Assembly: GCA_029224465.1 (NCBI GenBank)
Contig: JAQXUQ010000014.1
Span: forward strand, 1-64,000
Length of the DNA stretch: 64,000 nucleotides
Origin: Bacillota bacterium
Lineage (GTDB): Bacteria > Bacillota > Clostridia > Lachnospirales > Lachnospiraceae
Reading direction: 5' to 3'
Below, piece after piece: positions 24,055 through 33,400 of this stretch (position 1 is the stretch's first letter; each line of letters starts with the position of its first letter). The notes under the pieces were generated by a model that ran no database searches, was not told the DNA's origin, and saw only the letters and a program-made list of their open reading frames with translations. The position numbers and the translations under genes were made by a program.

Positions 24055-24875
24055 GAAAAAAGCTGATTTTCATTGATATTGACGGAACGCTGACAGAGCC
24101 CGGATCCAACGTACCGCCGGAAAGCGCGCTGAAGGTAATCCGAAGCGCGCAGGCAAACGGCCACAAGGTATTCCTGTGCACCGGAAGAAACTACGACATG
24201 CTGTCTCCTCTTTTGAAATACGGCTTTGACGGTATGGTCGCAAGCTCCGGCGGCTACGTGATGGCAGGAGATAAACTGATCTTCGACTGTCCGATGAGCG
24301 ATGCGCAGCGGGATACGGCACTGGATTCGCTGCACAGGCACGGTGTGTTTTGCACGATCGAGGCTGCGGACGGTTCCTACGGAGACGCGGATCTGAAAGA
24401 TTTTCTGAAAGACCAGCCCGAAGGCAACAGCGAGATCGAACGCTGGAGAAAAGCACTCGCCGAGAATCTCAATATCCGGCCGATGGAGCAGTACGACGGC
24501 GCGCCGATTTACAAAGTCGTGATCATGTGCAGAGAACTTTCCCAGCTGGACGAAGCGAGGAGTCTGCTGGAAAAGGATTTTGACTTTGTTCTGCAGGAAG
24601 TGCCGGCGCACGGGTGCCTGAACGGAGAGCTGATCAACAGAAGCTTTGACAAGGGGCGCGGGATTCTGCGACTGTGCGATTATTACGGCGTTCCTGTGGA
24701 GGATACGGTCGGCTTCGGCGACAGCATGAACGACCTTGAAATGATCCGGACCGTCGGCACGAGCGTCTGCATGGAAAACGGCGCGAAGGCGCTGAAGGAA
24801 ATCAGCACGATGGTCGCGCCTTCCGTTACGGACGACGGGCTCGCAAAGGCATTCCAAGAACTCGGACTTGCGTAA
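24051..24875 (+). CDS. HAD-superfamily (Cof-type) sugar phosphatase
   Basis: 274 residues; ATGA overlap with the LacI gene and AGGGG upstream. Motif I is FIDIDGTLTEPG, motif II falls in LCTGRNYD, and the C-terminal DTVGFGDSMNDLEM is motif IV of the Cof/IIB HAD class with a large cap between. Such enzymes remove phosphate from sugar phosphates or nucleotides in the cytoplasm. Its place between the regulator and a sucrose-type PTS gene suggests a sugar 6-phosphate substrate, possibly sucrose 6-phosphate, but this is inference; many Cof proteins are promiscuous. Confidence 0.9.
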   Translation: MRKKLIFIDIDGTLTEPGSNVPPESALKVIRSAQANGHKVFLCTGRNYDMLSPLLKYGFDGMVASSGGYVMAGDKLIFDCPMSDAQRDTALDSLHRHGVFCTIEAADGSYGDADLKDFLKDQPEGNSEIERWRKALAENLNIRPMEQYDGAPIYKVVIMCRELSQLDEARSLLEKDFDFVLQEVPAHGCLNGELINRSFDKGRGILRLCDYYGVPVEDTVGFGDSMNDLEMIRTVGTSVCMENGAKALKEISTMVAPSVTDDGLAKAFQELGLA

Positions 24876-24926
24876 TTACGTCGATCTGCACAAAAAAATG
24901 GAAATATTATTGACAAAATAGGACAA

Positions 24927-24988
24927 TTTACAAAACACTATCCACACAATACAATATATATTGAAAACGGTGTGAAAACGTTTTCAAT
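24927..24988 (+). promoter_or_regulatory. PTS promoter with LacI/CcpA-type operator
   Basis: TTTACA (24927-24932), 17-bp spacer, TACAAT (24950-24955). The perfect 14-bp palindrome TGAAAACGTTTTCA (24973-24986) follows the start point. A second TGAAAACG half-site at 24962-24969 gives a larger inverted repeat, ATTGAAAACG/CGTTTTCAAT (24960-24969/24979-24988). Two overlapping operator geometries are therefore available. Confidence 0.8.
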
Positions 24989-25048
24989 CAGAAATATTCC
25001 ATCTTATCTGCATGAGGGGCAGCGGAAAGAGTAGGAAGGGAGGCTCTT

Positions 25049-26965
25049 ATGGCACTGGATTACCGGAAATGTGCTGAAGACATCGCGAAATATGTCGGAG
25101 GACGGGAGAACCTTGTAAGCGCGGCGCACTGCGCGACGAGGCTCCGGCTTGTTGTCGTGGACAACAATAAGATCGATGTAAAGGCAATCGAGAACACGGA
25201 CGGCGTAAAGGGAACGTTCAATTCGAACGGACAGTTCCAGATTATCATCGGAACAGGGACCGTCAACAAGGTTTATGACGAATTCCTTGATATAACGGGA
25301 ATGTCCGCCGCGACAAAGGACGACGTCAAGGCGGCAGCGGCTGCCAAGGCGCCGGTATGGAGAAGGATGCTCAAGACGGTCGGTGATGTTTTTGTACCGA
25401 TTCTGCCTGCGATCGTTGCGTCCGGCCTGATGATGGGCCTTGTAGAAGCGCTCGGCAAGGCAATCCCCGGCTTCTCGGGAACAGCCTGGTACGGCTTCCT
25501 TGACATGGCGGCCAATACGGCATTTGCCTTTCTTCCGGTTATCGTGGCGATATCTTCCGCCAGAGTTTTCGGCGGCAACATCTTCCTCGGCGCAGTCATC
25601 GGCCTTCTGATGGTTCACCCGAATCTGACCAACGGCTGGAATGCCGCGCAGGGATATGATGTCTGGTATATGTTCGGGCACGGCCTGAAAATCGGCAACT
25701 ATACCTTCGGCCAGATTAATCAGCTGGGATATCAGGGACATGTTATTCCGGTGATCATGGCTGTCTGGCTGATGAGCCAGATTGAAAAATGGCTGCACAA
25801 GCATATACCGGAAATTCTTGACCTGTTTGTCGTTCCGCTGGTGACAGTGCTTCTGACCGGCCTTGTGACTTTCATGTTTATCGGACCGATTTTTTCGACA
25901 GCGGAGACGTATATTCTGAAGTTCGCGGAGTGGCTGGTTACGGTCGGCTACGGTGTCGGCGCCGCGGCAATGGGCGCCCTGTATCCGTTCACGGTTGTCA
26001 TGGGTCTGCATCATATGTACAACGTTATTGAGGCCGGCATGCTTTCGAGCGCCGAATTCAATAACCTGAACATCTGGATGCCGATTGCCTCGGCGGCAAA
26101 CTTCGCGCAGTTCGGCGCCTGCCTTGCGGTCGGTATCAAAACGAAGAATGCGAAGAGAAGATCCGTCGCGGTTCCGTCGTCGCTTTCGGCATCTCTGGGC
26201 ATTACCGAGCCTGCTATCTTCGGTGTCAACCTGCGGCTTCTGCGCCCGTTCGTGGGCGGTGTCATCGGCGGCGCGGTCGGCGCGTGGTTCGGCTCTGTCA
26301 TGGGCCTTGGCGCGACGGCGTACGGCGTTACCGGTATACCCGGCTATCTGACGATCAACCATCCGCTGACCTACACGATCATGCTTCTGATCTCGGGCGG
26401 CATTGCTTTCGGCATCACATTCACAAGCTGGAGGGAGGACCCGGACGATGATGACAATAAGAAGCCGGTGGAAAACAAATCCATCGGTCAGTCCATCGCG
26501 GATGTTCCTGTCGAACTTGGCAAAGTCTGCATCAAGAGTTCCGGCGGCGATGTTGCGCAGCCGATCAACGGCACGGTGATTCCTTACACGAAGATTCAGG
26601 ACGAGACTTTTGCTTCGGGCGCACTCGGACAGGGCGTGGGAATTGAACCCGGAGACAGTGAGATCGTCTATGCGCCTTTCGACGGCACAATTTCTTCGGT
26701 TGCGGAGAGCAAGCACGCGATCGGCATTACGGGTCCGAATGACCAGGAGCTTCTGATACATGTCGGTATTGATACGGTTGAAATGAACGGCGACGGCTTT
26801 ACACCGTATGTCAAGGAAGGTGACACTGTAAAGACCGGCCAGCCGATCCTGCGCTTCGACCGTGAGAAGATCAAGGCAGCAGGACACCCTGCAACCGTTG
26901 TTGTTCTTCTTACGAACAGCGATGATTTTGACGATGTACGTTACGGCTCCGACCTGAACAAATAA
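25049..26965 (+). CDS. Sucrose-type PTS permease, EIIBCA
   Basis: 638 residues with the order IIB-IIC-IIA. IIB (1-85) has its phosphorylated Cys28 in SAAHCATRLRL. IIC (about 105-460) is hydrophobic with GITEPAIFGVNLRLLRPF. IIA (about 485-638, glucose/crr type) carries His571 in LLIHVGIDTVEM. It takes up and phosphorylates a sugar across the membrane, using phosphate from HPr. The IIBC part resembles the sucrose/trehalose branch of the Glc family, and the neighbours favour sucrose; other disaccharides or beta-glucosides remain possible. It is transcribed with ptsH and ptsI downstream, which makes this a complete phosphorelay in one locus. Confidence 0.92.
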   Translation: MALDYRKCAEDIAKYVGGRENLVSAAHCATRLRLVVVDNNKIDVKAIENTDGVKGTFNSNGQFQIIIGTGTVNKVYDEFLDITGMSAATKDDVKAAAAAKAPVWRRMLKTVGDVFVPILPAIVASGLMMGLVEALGKAIPGFSGTAWYGFLDMAANTAFAFLPVIVAISSARVFGGNIFLGAVIGLLMVHPNLTNGWNAAQGYDVWYMFGHGLKIGNYTFGQINQLGYQGHVIPVIMAVWLMSQIEKWLHKHIPEILDLFVVPLVTVLLTGLVTFMFIGPIFSTAETYILKFAEWLVTVGYGVGAAAMGALYPFTVVMGLHHMYNVIEAGMLSSAEFNNLNIWMPIASAANFAQFGACLAVGIKTKNAKRRSVAVPSSLSASLGITEPAIFGVNLRLLRPFVGGVIGGAVGAWFGSVMGLGATAYGVTGIPGYLTINHPLTYTIMLLISGGIAFGITFTSWREDPDDDDNKKPVENKSIGQSIADVPVELGKVCIKSSGGDVAQPINGTVIPYTKIQDETFASGALGQGVGIEPGDSEIVYAPFDGTISSVAESKHAIGITGPNDQELLIHVGIDTVEMNGDGFTPYVKEGDTVKTGQPILRFDREKIKAAGHPATVVVLLTNSDDFDDVRYGSDLNK

Positions 26966-26985
26966 CGGATTATTTTGTACAGCCG

Positions 26986-27010
26986 CTGCTGCCGGAATTT
27001 CCGGCAGCAG
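26986..27010 (+). other. Hairpin between the PTS permease gene and ptsH
   Basis: Perfect 11-bp stem (26986-26996/27000-27010) with a 3-nt loop and no T-run. It may mark a processing or stability site that separates expression of permease and general PTS proteins. Confidence 0.6.
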
Positions 27011-27070
27011 GTAACAGGGGACGCCGGAAGGCGCCGCCCTGCAATATACATAGCAGAAAGGATAAACATC

Positions 27071-27343
27071 ATGAAAACATTCGAGTATACGATCACAGAC
27101 CCCGTCGGTATCCACGCACGTCCCGCAGGACTTCTTGTCAAGGCTGTCAAGGAACACGCGAGCAAGGTAACCATCACGAAGAAGAATCCGGACGGAACGG
27201 AAAAGAGCGCGGACGCGAAGAAGCTTCTGGCACTGATGAACCTCGGCATCAAGCAGGGAGACACCGTTACGGTTTCTGTTGACGGCGAGGATGAAGATGA
27301 TACTTTCGAGGCAATTTCCAGATTCATGAGCGAAAATCTGTAA
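27071..27343 (+). CDS. ptsH: Phosphocarrier protein HPr lacking the regulatory serine
   Basis: 90 residues starting at the ATG with AGAAAGGA upstream. The active-site histidine is His15 in GIHARPAG, which accepts phosphate from enzyme I and passes it to the permease. The segment aligned with the HPrK target Ser46 of Bacillus HPr (KSIMGVMSLGI) reads KKLLALMNLGI here, so the residue is Lys51. This HPr should work in sugar transport, but it cannot be phosphorylated at that site and so should not act as the CcpA co-repressor. Another HPr or Crh elsewhere in the genome could do that. ptsI follows 30 bp downstream. Confidence 0.95.
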   Translation: MKTFEYTITDPVGIHARPAGLLVKAVKEHASKVTITKKNPDGTEKSADAKKLLALMNLGIKQGDTVTVSVDGEDEDDTFEAISRFMSENL

Positions 27344-27373
27344 GCGGACTTTGCGCTCAAGGGGGAACAGAGT

Positions 27374-29014
27374 ATGCAAGTTGCAACAGGTACCAGTATT
27401 CTGAACGGCATTGCCATCGGAAAAATCAAGATTTACAAGGCTCCGGTCTATAAGATTGATGAATCCCTGGTGAATGATCCGATTCCGGAACTCAAACGTT
27501 TTGAAGATGCCCGCGTGAAGGCGCAGGATCAGCAGAACGTTCTGTATGAGAAGGCGGTGGAGAGTGCCGGAGAGGACAGCGCCGCTATTTTCCAGTTCCA
27601 CGCGGACATGCTGGATGACGACGATCTTCTCGACGCGGTCAAGACCATTATTGTTGATCAGCATCATACTGCCGAGTACGCTGCCAAGCAGGGCTTCGAG
27701 AATGTTGCGGAAATGTTCAAGGAGATGGACGATCCGTATTTCCAGGCAAGGAGCGCGGATGTCATCGATGTGGGAAACGCGGTTATCGAATACCTCCTTG
27801 GTATTGATACGACGAGTCTGCAGGGGACGGAACCCACGATTCTTGTCGCGGAAGACCTGGCGCCGTCGGAAACCGTCAAGCTTGACAAGTCGCTGCTTCT
27901 CGGCATGATTACCAGAGAGGGCAGCTCCAACAGCCATACGGCGATTCTTGCGCGAAGCATGAATCTGCCAGCTCTGATTCAGTGCAAACAGATCAGTGAT
28001 GACTGGGACGGAAAGTTCGCGATTCTCGACGGGTACAACTCCTGCGTTTATATTGATCCAACGCAGGATCTGATTGATTCACTGACCGCCAAGCATAATG
28101 AGGACCTGCGCAAGGAAGCGCTTTTGCAGGAACTGAAGGGCAAAACAAATACAACGATCGATGGAAAAACGATCAAGGTGTTTGCCAATATCGGCGGACC
28201 CTCCGATGTCGGCGCGGTACAGCAGAATGACGCGGAAGGCGTCGGTTTGTTCCGTTCGGAGTTTGTTTATCTGAACAGTCCGGAAGATCCTTCGGAGGAG
28301 ACGCAGTTCCTCGCATATAAGAGGGTGCTCGAAACACTTGCACCGAAGCTGGTCGTCATCCGGACCTGTGATATCGGCGCCGACAAGACGATTGACTACA
28401 TGAACCTTGATAAAGAGGTCAATCCGGCGCTGGGCTACCGGGCGATCCGCATTTGTTTGACCAGAAAGGACTTCTTCAAGAGACAGCTGCGGGCGCTTCT
28501 GCGGGCATCGGTCTATGGCAATCTGGGAATTATGTTCCCGATGATCATCAGTGTCCGGGAAGTCCGTGAGTGCAAGGAGATACTTGCGGAATGTAAGAGA
28601 GAGCTTGAGAATGAAGGGCAGAAATACAGCGATAAAATACAGGTCGGTATTATGATCGAGACGCCGGCGGCAGCACTATGCGCCGATGAGCTTGCTTCCG
28701 AGGTCGATTTCTTCTCTCTCGGGACGAATGATCTGACACAGTACACCTGCGCGATTGACCGGCAGAACGCCAAGCTGGAGCCGTTCGCGGATACACATCA
28801 TCCTGCTGTGATGAAGGAAATCAAGATGACGATCGACGCGGCACACAGGCACGGCATATGGGCCGGCATCTGCGGCGAGCTCGGCGCGGATCCTACTCTC
28901 ACGGAGACGTTCCTCCGGATGGGCGTTGACGAGCTGTCTGTCAATGCCAAAAGCGTGCTTCCTCTGCGGAAGAAGATCCGCAGCATTGATCTTTCCAAAC
29001 CGGTACAGCAGTAA
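27374..29014 (+). CDS. ptsI: PTS enzyme I
   Basis: 546 residues. The swivelling domain holds the phosphorylated His188 in GSSNSHTAILAR, and the PEP-binding barrel has GLFRSEFVY, NPALGYRAIR and SLGTNDLTQYTCAIDRQN. It moves phosphate from PEP to HPr in the cytoplasm and is slightly shorter than the usual 570 residues. The ribosome-binding site is AAGGGGGAA; its GGGGGAA could pair with the TTCCCCC in the second hairpin loop of the candidate small RNA at 19404-19555. It is the last gene of the block and ends at a hairpin shared with convergent murG. Confidence 0.96.
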   Translation: MQVATGTSILNGIAIGKIKIYKAPVYKIDESLVNDPIPELKRFEDARVKAQDQQNVLYEKAVESAGEDSAAIFQFHADMLDDDDLLDAVKTIIVDQHHTAEYAAKQGFENVAEMFKEMDDPYFQARSADVIDVGNAVIEYLLGIDTTSLQGTEPTILVAEDLAPSETVKLDKSLLLGMITREGSSNSHTAILARSMNLPALIQCKQISDDWDGKFAILDGYNSCVYIDPTQDLIDSLTAKHNEDLRKEALLQELKGKTNTTIDGKTIKVFANIGGPSDVGAVQQNDAEGVGLFRSEFVYLNSPEDPSEETQFLAYKRVLETLAPKLVVIRTCDIGADKTIDYMNLDKEVNPALGYRAIRICLTRKDFFKRQLRALLRASVYGNLGIMFPMIISVREVRECKEILAECKRELENEGQKYSDKIQVGIMIETPAAALCADELASEVDFFSLGTNDLTQYTCAIDRQNAKLEPFADTHHPAVMKEIKMTIDAAHRHGIWAGICGELGADPTLTETFLRMGVDELSVNAKSVLPLRKKIRSIDLSKPVQQ

Positions 29015-29021
29015 AAACATA

Positions 29022-29062
29022 CAGGCACTGTTTTCACCGAAACTTCGTGAAAACAGTGCCTG
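29022..29062. terminator. Bidirectional terminator between ptsI and murG
   Basis: Perfect 16-bp stem (29022-29037/29047-29062) with a 9-nt loop. It is flanked by A-rich sequence on the left and T-rich on the right, so it can serve both convergent genes. Confidence 0.8.
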
Positions 29063-29069
29063 CAGTTTC

Positions 29070-30131
29070 TCATTTCTTTGTATATTCTTCAATCAGCCCC
29101 ATGATAATCTTCGTGGAATTGATCTGGGAACTTTCCGCCATCCTGTCTATATACTTCTGACGGTTTTCATACAATTCATGAACCTTTTCAAGAATCACAT
29201 CCGGAAGGTCATCGTCACTGACGCAGATACTGTAACCTTGCTGCGCAAACGAGCTGGCGTTGAGCTTCTGGTCACCGCGGCCGGTCGGAAGCGGAACCAG
29301 AATGTTCGGCTTTTTCAGTGCCAGCAGTTCGCAGATTGCGTTCGCGCCCGCGCGGGAAATCACAATGTCCGCCATGGCATACAGATGGCAGAGATCTTCC
29401 TGCACGTATTCGAACTGCTTGTATCCGGGCGTTGTCAGCAGGAGATTATCCATCTTCTCTTTGCCGCAAAGATGCACAATCTGAAAATCCTGCAGCAGGG
29501 AGCCGAGGTTGTCGCGGATGGTTTTATTGACAGATGCAGCGCCAAGGCTGCCGCCGATGACCATCAGCACCGGTTTGTCTTTGGTGAAGCCGCAGATTTC
29601 TCTGCCTTTCTCCGCATCTCCGCGAAAAAGCTCGGCGCGGATCGGGGTTCCGGTCAGCACAGCCTTTTCTGCGGGCAGATCCCGCATTGTCTCCGGGAAG
29701 TTGCAGCAGACTTTGACGGCAAACGGCGTGCAGAGCTTGTTCGCGAGGCCGGGCGTCATATCGGATTCGTGGCAGATCGACGGGACATGGCAGGCGGCAG
29801 CCGCCTGTACGACCGGGACGCTGACATAACCGCCTTTGGAAAAGACAATATCCGGTTTCCACTGGTGCATAAAGTGGTGTGCCTGGGAGAAGCCTCTGGC
29901 GACACGGAACGGATCAGTAAAGTTCTTCGGATCAAAATAACGGCGGAACTTTCCCGTCTCAATTGCCAGATACGGGATTCCGCAGTCTTCAATCAGTGAT
30001 TTCTCAATGCCGTTTATCGAACCGATATAGTAAATGTCATAGCCCGCGTCTTTCAGGCAGGGAATCAGCGCGAGATTCGGTGTAACATGACCGGCAGTGC
30101 CTCCGCCGGTCAGAACAATCTTCTTGGACAT
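29070..30131 (-). CDS. murG: MurG, lipid II synthase (UDP-GlcNAc transferase)
   Basis: 353 residues from the ATG at 30131 (minus strand), preceded by AGAAGGAAAG. The GT28 signature GGGTAGHVTPNLAL opens the protein; FSKGGYVSVPVV and HESDMTPGLANK lie in the N-domain, and GGSLGAASVN and SRAGANAICELLALKKPNILVPLP bind UDP-GlcNAc. It adds GlcNAc to lipid I on the inner membrane face during peptidoglycan synthesis. It stands alone here, away from the usual mur/division cluster, so it may be a second copy. A TATAAT (minus strand, 30171-30176) is a probable -10. The first residues follow the family start, so upstream extensions are not used. Confidence 0.93.
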   Translation of the reverse strand: MSKKIVLTGGGTAGHVTPNLALIPCLKDAGYDIYYIGSINGIEKSLIEDCGIPYLAIETGKFRRYFDPKNFTDPFRVARGFSQAHHFMHQWKPDIVFSKGGYVSVPVVQAAAACHVPSICHESDMTPGLANKLCTPFAVKVCCNFPETMRDLPAEKAVLTGTPIRAELFRGDAEKGREICGFTKDKPVLMVIGGSLGAASVNKTIRDNLGSLLQDFQIVHLCGKEKMDNLLLTTPGYKQFEYVQEDLCHLYAMADIVISRAGANAICELLALKKPNILVPLPTGRGDQKLNASSFAQQGYSICVSDDDLPDVILEKVHELYENRQKYIDRMAESSQINSTKIIMGLIEEYTKK

Positions 30132-30437
30132 ATCTTTCCTTCTCATTCCTTCGTTATAAGCAGTGCCTTTATTATACGCTTTTGTTACAAATTTGTGTCG
30201 GAAAAATAAGGAAAGCGGGACACCACAAGGACATGTGAACAAATCGCGCATCGCCCGGTTCCGGATCCGGACAGCAGACACAGGTGGAACGGAATACGTA
30301 AGCGTATTTGCCCCTTTTGCGGGTCGAAAGAACACAGGAAAATACATAACTGATAGATGACACAAGGAACAAAGTAATAAATATACATTATTTAAACGAT
30401 AGATTCCGATCAATTACACTGCTGACATCACACATAT

Positions 30438-30455
30438 GGATGGGAGGCACCATCC
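30438..30455 (+). other. Small hairpin before the giant surface protein
   Basis: GGATGG (30438-30443) pairs with CCATCC (30450-30455), just ahead of the AGGAGG ribosome-binding site (30463-30468). The rest of the gap 30132-30437 shows the murG promoter on the minus strand and AT-rich sequence (about 30380-30400) that may hold the promoter for the surface protein, but no convincing boxes. Confidence 0.45.
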
Positions 30456-30472
30456 GGACGACAGGAGGGCTC

Positions 30473-33400
30473 ATGAAAAAAGGGAGCAAAAAAACTAATA
30501 GCGGCTTTATGTGCTGCTGCCATGCTTGCATCGACTGCAGTTTCCAATCTGCCGGCGGTTCCGGTTCTGGCGAAAACAGGTACTGACCAGACTGCATCCG
30601 GACAGGCGAGTACGCCGGCCGCCGAGGTCGCGGAGAGCGCCGGGAGTCAGAATACAGATGCCGGTGATGCTGATTCAAATCATCAGGGCGAGGAGATCAG
30701 CACGGCGGACGAAACAAATCAGACTGCAGGCGAAAGCGCCGGAAGTGCCGATGCAGATGGACAAAGCGTGTCCGGAGAAACCGGGGCAGCGGAGACGGAA
30801 GAACAAGATGCTGCCGGTGACACAGAGTCCGACACGCTGACAGTTCGTATCCATTATCAGGCGTCCGAAGGCGGCACAGTATCCTCGGACGGAGAAGATG
30901 CCGTGCTTACCCGCAGCGGTGAAAAACCGGTCCTTTCCGGCGTACAGGCATCCGCGCTTGACGGATATCAGTTTACCGGCTGGACTTTGGACGGCAATAC
31001 TGTCTCCGGAGACGCTGCATTTGTTCCGGAGATTGATCCCGGCCGATATTTTGGCGATGGTGATGTCCTTACCGATGCAACGGAGATTACATATACCGCA
31101 AATTTCAGCAAAGAAGAAATAAAGTATCCTGCGGTTGATTTTGGAGAGACAGACTTTACTGACGGATCGTCCGTAACGGTCAGCGCCCCCGAAGGCGCAT
31201 TTCCGGAAGGCGTGCGTCTTACCGTTTCGCGGGTGGACACTGGAGCAGTATTAGACGCGGCGAAGAAGGCTTCAGGGGATGATACTCTGACGGATGCCAA
31301 TGTTGCGGCCTACGACTTTGATTTTTATCTTGATGACACGCATGGCATTGAACCGCTGAAAGATATCACCGTAACGTTTAACGACTTAGCGGTAGAGGGA
31401 TCGGATCAGACAAAGGATCTTTCCCTGTATCACCTGCAAAACAACGCCGCTCCGGCAGAAGCAGTAGACACTTCCGCTATTACAGCTTCTTCTGTTCATG
31501 ACAAAACAGCGGATATTACCTTCAAGGCAGCCGACTTTTCAATTTATCTGGCAGTGCGCAGAGCGCCGGCAGCGGACGGTCCGTTCTGGATCAATGATGA
31601 TACGGCAACAAGATACGCAACGCTTGGGCAGGCTGTGGACGCGGCAGCAGAGGGCAATACGATTCACATGAGCGGCGATATTGCGGCAGAAGCTGTTGCA
31701 AATACGCCGGTTGGAAAAAACATTACGCTTGACGCCGCTTCGGATACCACGATCAGTGGGACCGGCAAAGGAATTACGCTGGAGAGCGGATCGAAGCTGA
31801 TGACGAGCGGCGGTGCTGTTTTGACGATGAGCGGGTATGCGACGGCGCTCACGGTTAATGAGGGCGCGCAGGTTACCGATGGCACCTATGTGTTCGATCA
31901 GGTGCAGACCGGAATTAACCTGAAGGGAACACTGTCCGGCACGGACCGCTCCGCGATGAAGGTCACCGTAAACGCTGTAAAAGGCTGCGTTGGAATCGAC
32001 ACAACCGGCAGCGATGTCAAATATTCGAATGTGACGCTCCTCTGGAACGGCGGACGGCAGGACGGCTGGACTTACCGCAACATGAACGCGGTAAATTCGC
32101 ATATCGAGATCAAGGATGTGTGGCTTTATAACAGCGCGGCAAATCCTCTGCATCTGGAGAACAGTTATTTTAAGATCAGTGGAAGATTCAATCAGGACAG
32201 CTGGAGAGGCGGACACGTTCTGGCTGTATACGAAGCAGGTGCCGAGTTCAAAGATTCGACGGTTGTTGTTGACGGCTCTAGGATCAACGTGATCAACCGG
32301 GACGGACTTACTCTGACCAACTCGGACGTTACTGTGCAGAACAGCCCGGACGGCGGATTCAATATCAATTACGGCGCCTCCCTGATTGTGCATGATTCCA
32401 CCATAAAAAGTGTCAATGTGAAGAAAGCGCTTATTGCCGCCGGATACAACAATCCGTCAAATCTGATCATCGACGGTTCATCCGTGATTGAGACGGAGGG
32501 CATCAGCTCTGCCGACAGTATCGGCGTTGACGGAAATTATTACGTGACCGGCGGCACTTACAGGCTCCATGAAGCGTCACTCGCTGGAAATGACGGGCTG
32601 ATCCCCACCAACGGACCGGCAAACGGAAATGAAAAGCTGACTTACTTTACGCTTTCAGACAGTGCTGCCACGCAGCTGCAGATTCTGAACAAGAATGGAG
32701 AATACTATACCTATCCTGTCGGGAAAGCCAATGAAGACGGCGTCAAACGGGTGTGGGCACCGCAGGCAGAAGTTGTTTTCCGGCTCAATAACAGTGATGC
32801 CAAGTTTGCGGACAGCACATCACAGGAAAAGAGCGGCAAAACAATCCGCGGCTATTCACTGCGTTTCGTTCAGGGGAATGCAGATCCCGGTACGCCGGTA
32901 AGCAAAGACAGGTTCCTCGGCTGGTACTACAAGGACAAGCAGGGCAATGAAATTCCGTTCACGATGGACACGGCGGTGAACGCTGATACGGAAGTTTATG
33001 CCAAGTGGAACAATTCTTTTGTAGTCTATCATAACGGGCAGGGAAAATCGTTCCTACAGAGTGCCGGCGCCGGCGCGAAGGAAGCCGTTGTCCGGGACTA
33101 CGCCGAGCTGGCCGGCGAAGATTCCGGCTTCTTTGTAGAAGGCAAAATATTTGAATACTGGACAACCGCGGAAGACGGCAGCGGAAAGCATTATCAGAAA
33201 GGTGACAAAATAGCATTTGCCGAAGGGCAGACCCAGATTGATCTTTACGCGAATTATCGGAAGGAACAGTATACGGTAAGCTTTTCTGCAAATGGCGGTA
33301 CCTTCAGTGAGGGCTCTGTCTACAAAGATCCGAAATACTTTGACCTTCATACAGACAAGTACGGCGGAGAGGTCGCGGTGCTGAAGCAGACCGCGGTCTA

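Noticed and set aside
25004-27937. A 977-codon open frame on the minus strand opposite the PTS genes
   Set aside because: It mirrors well-supported genes, shows no recognisable domain or ribosome-binding site, and arises from GC-rich codon structure. Similar long shadows opposite amylosucrase, cca, the VWA gene and ftsH were dropped for the same reason.
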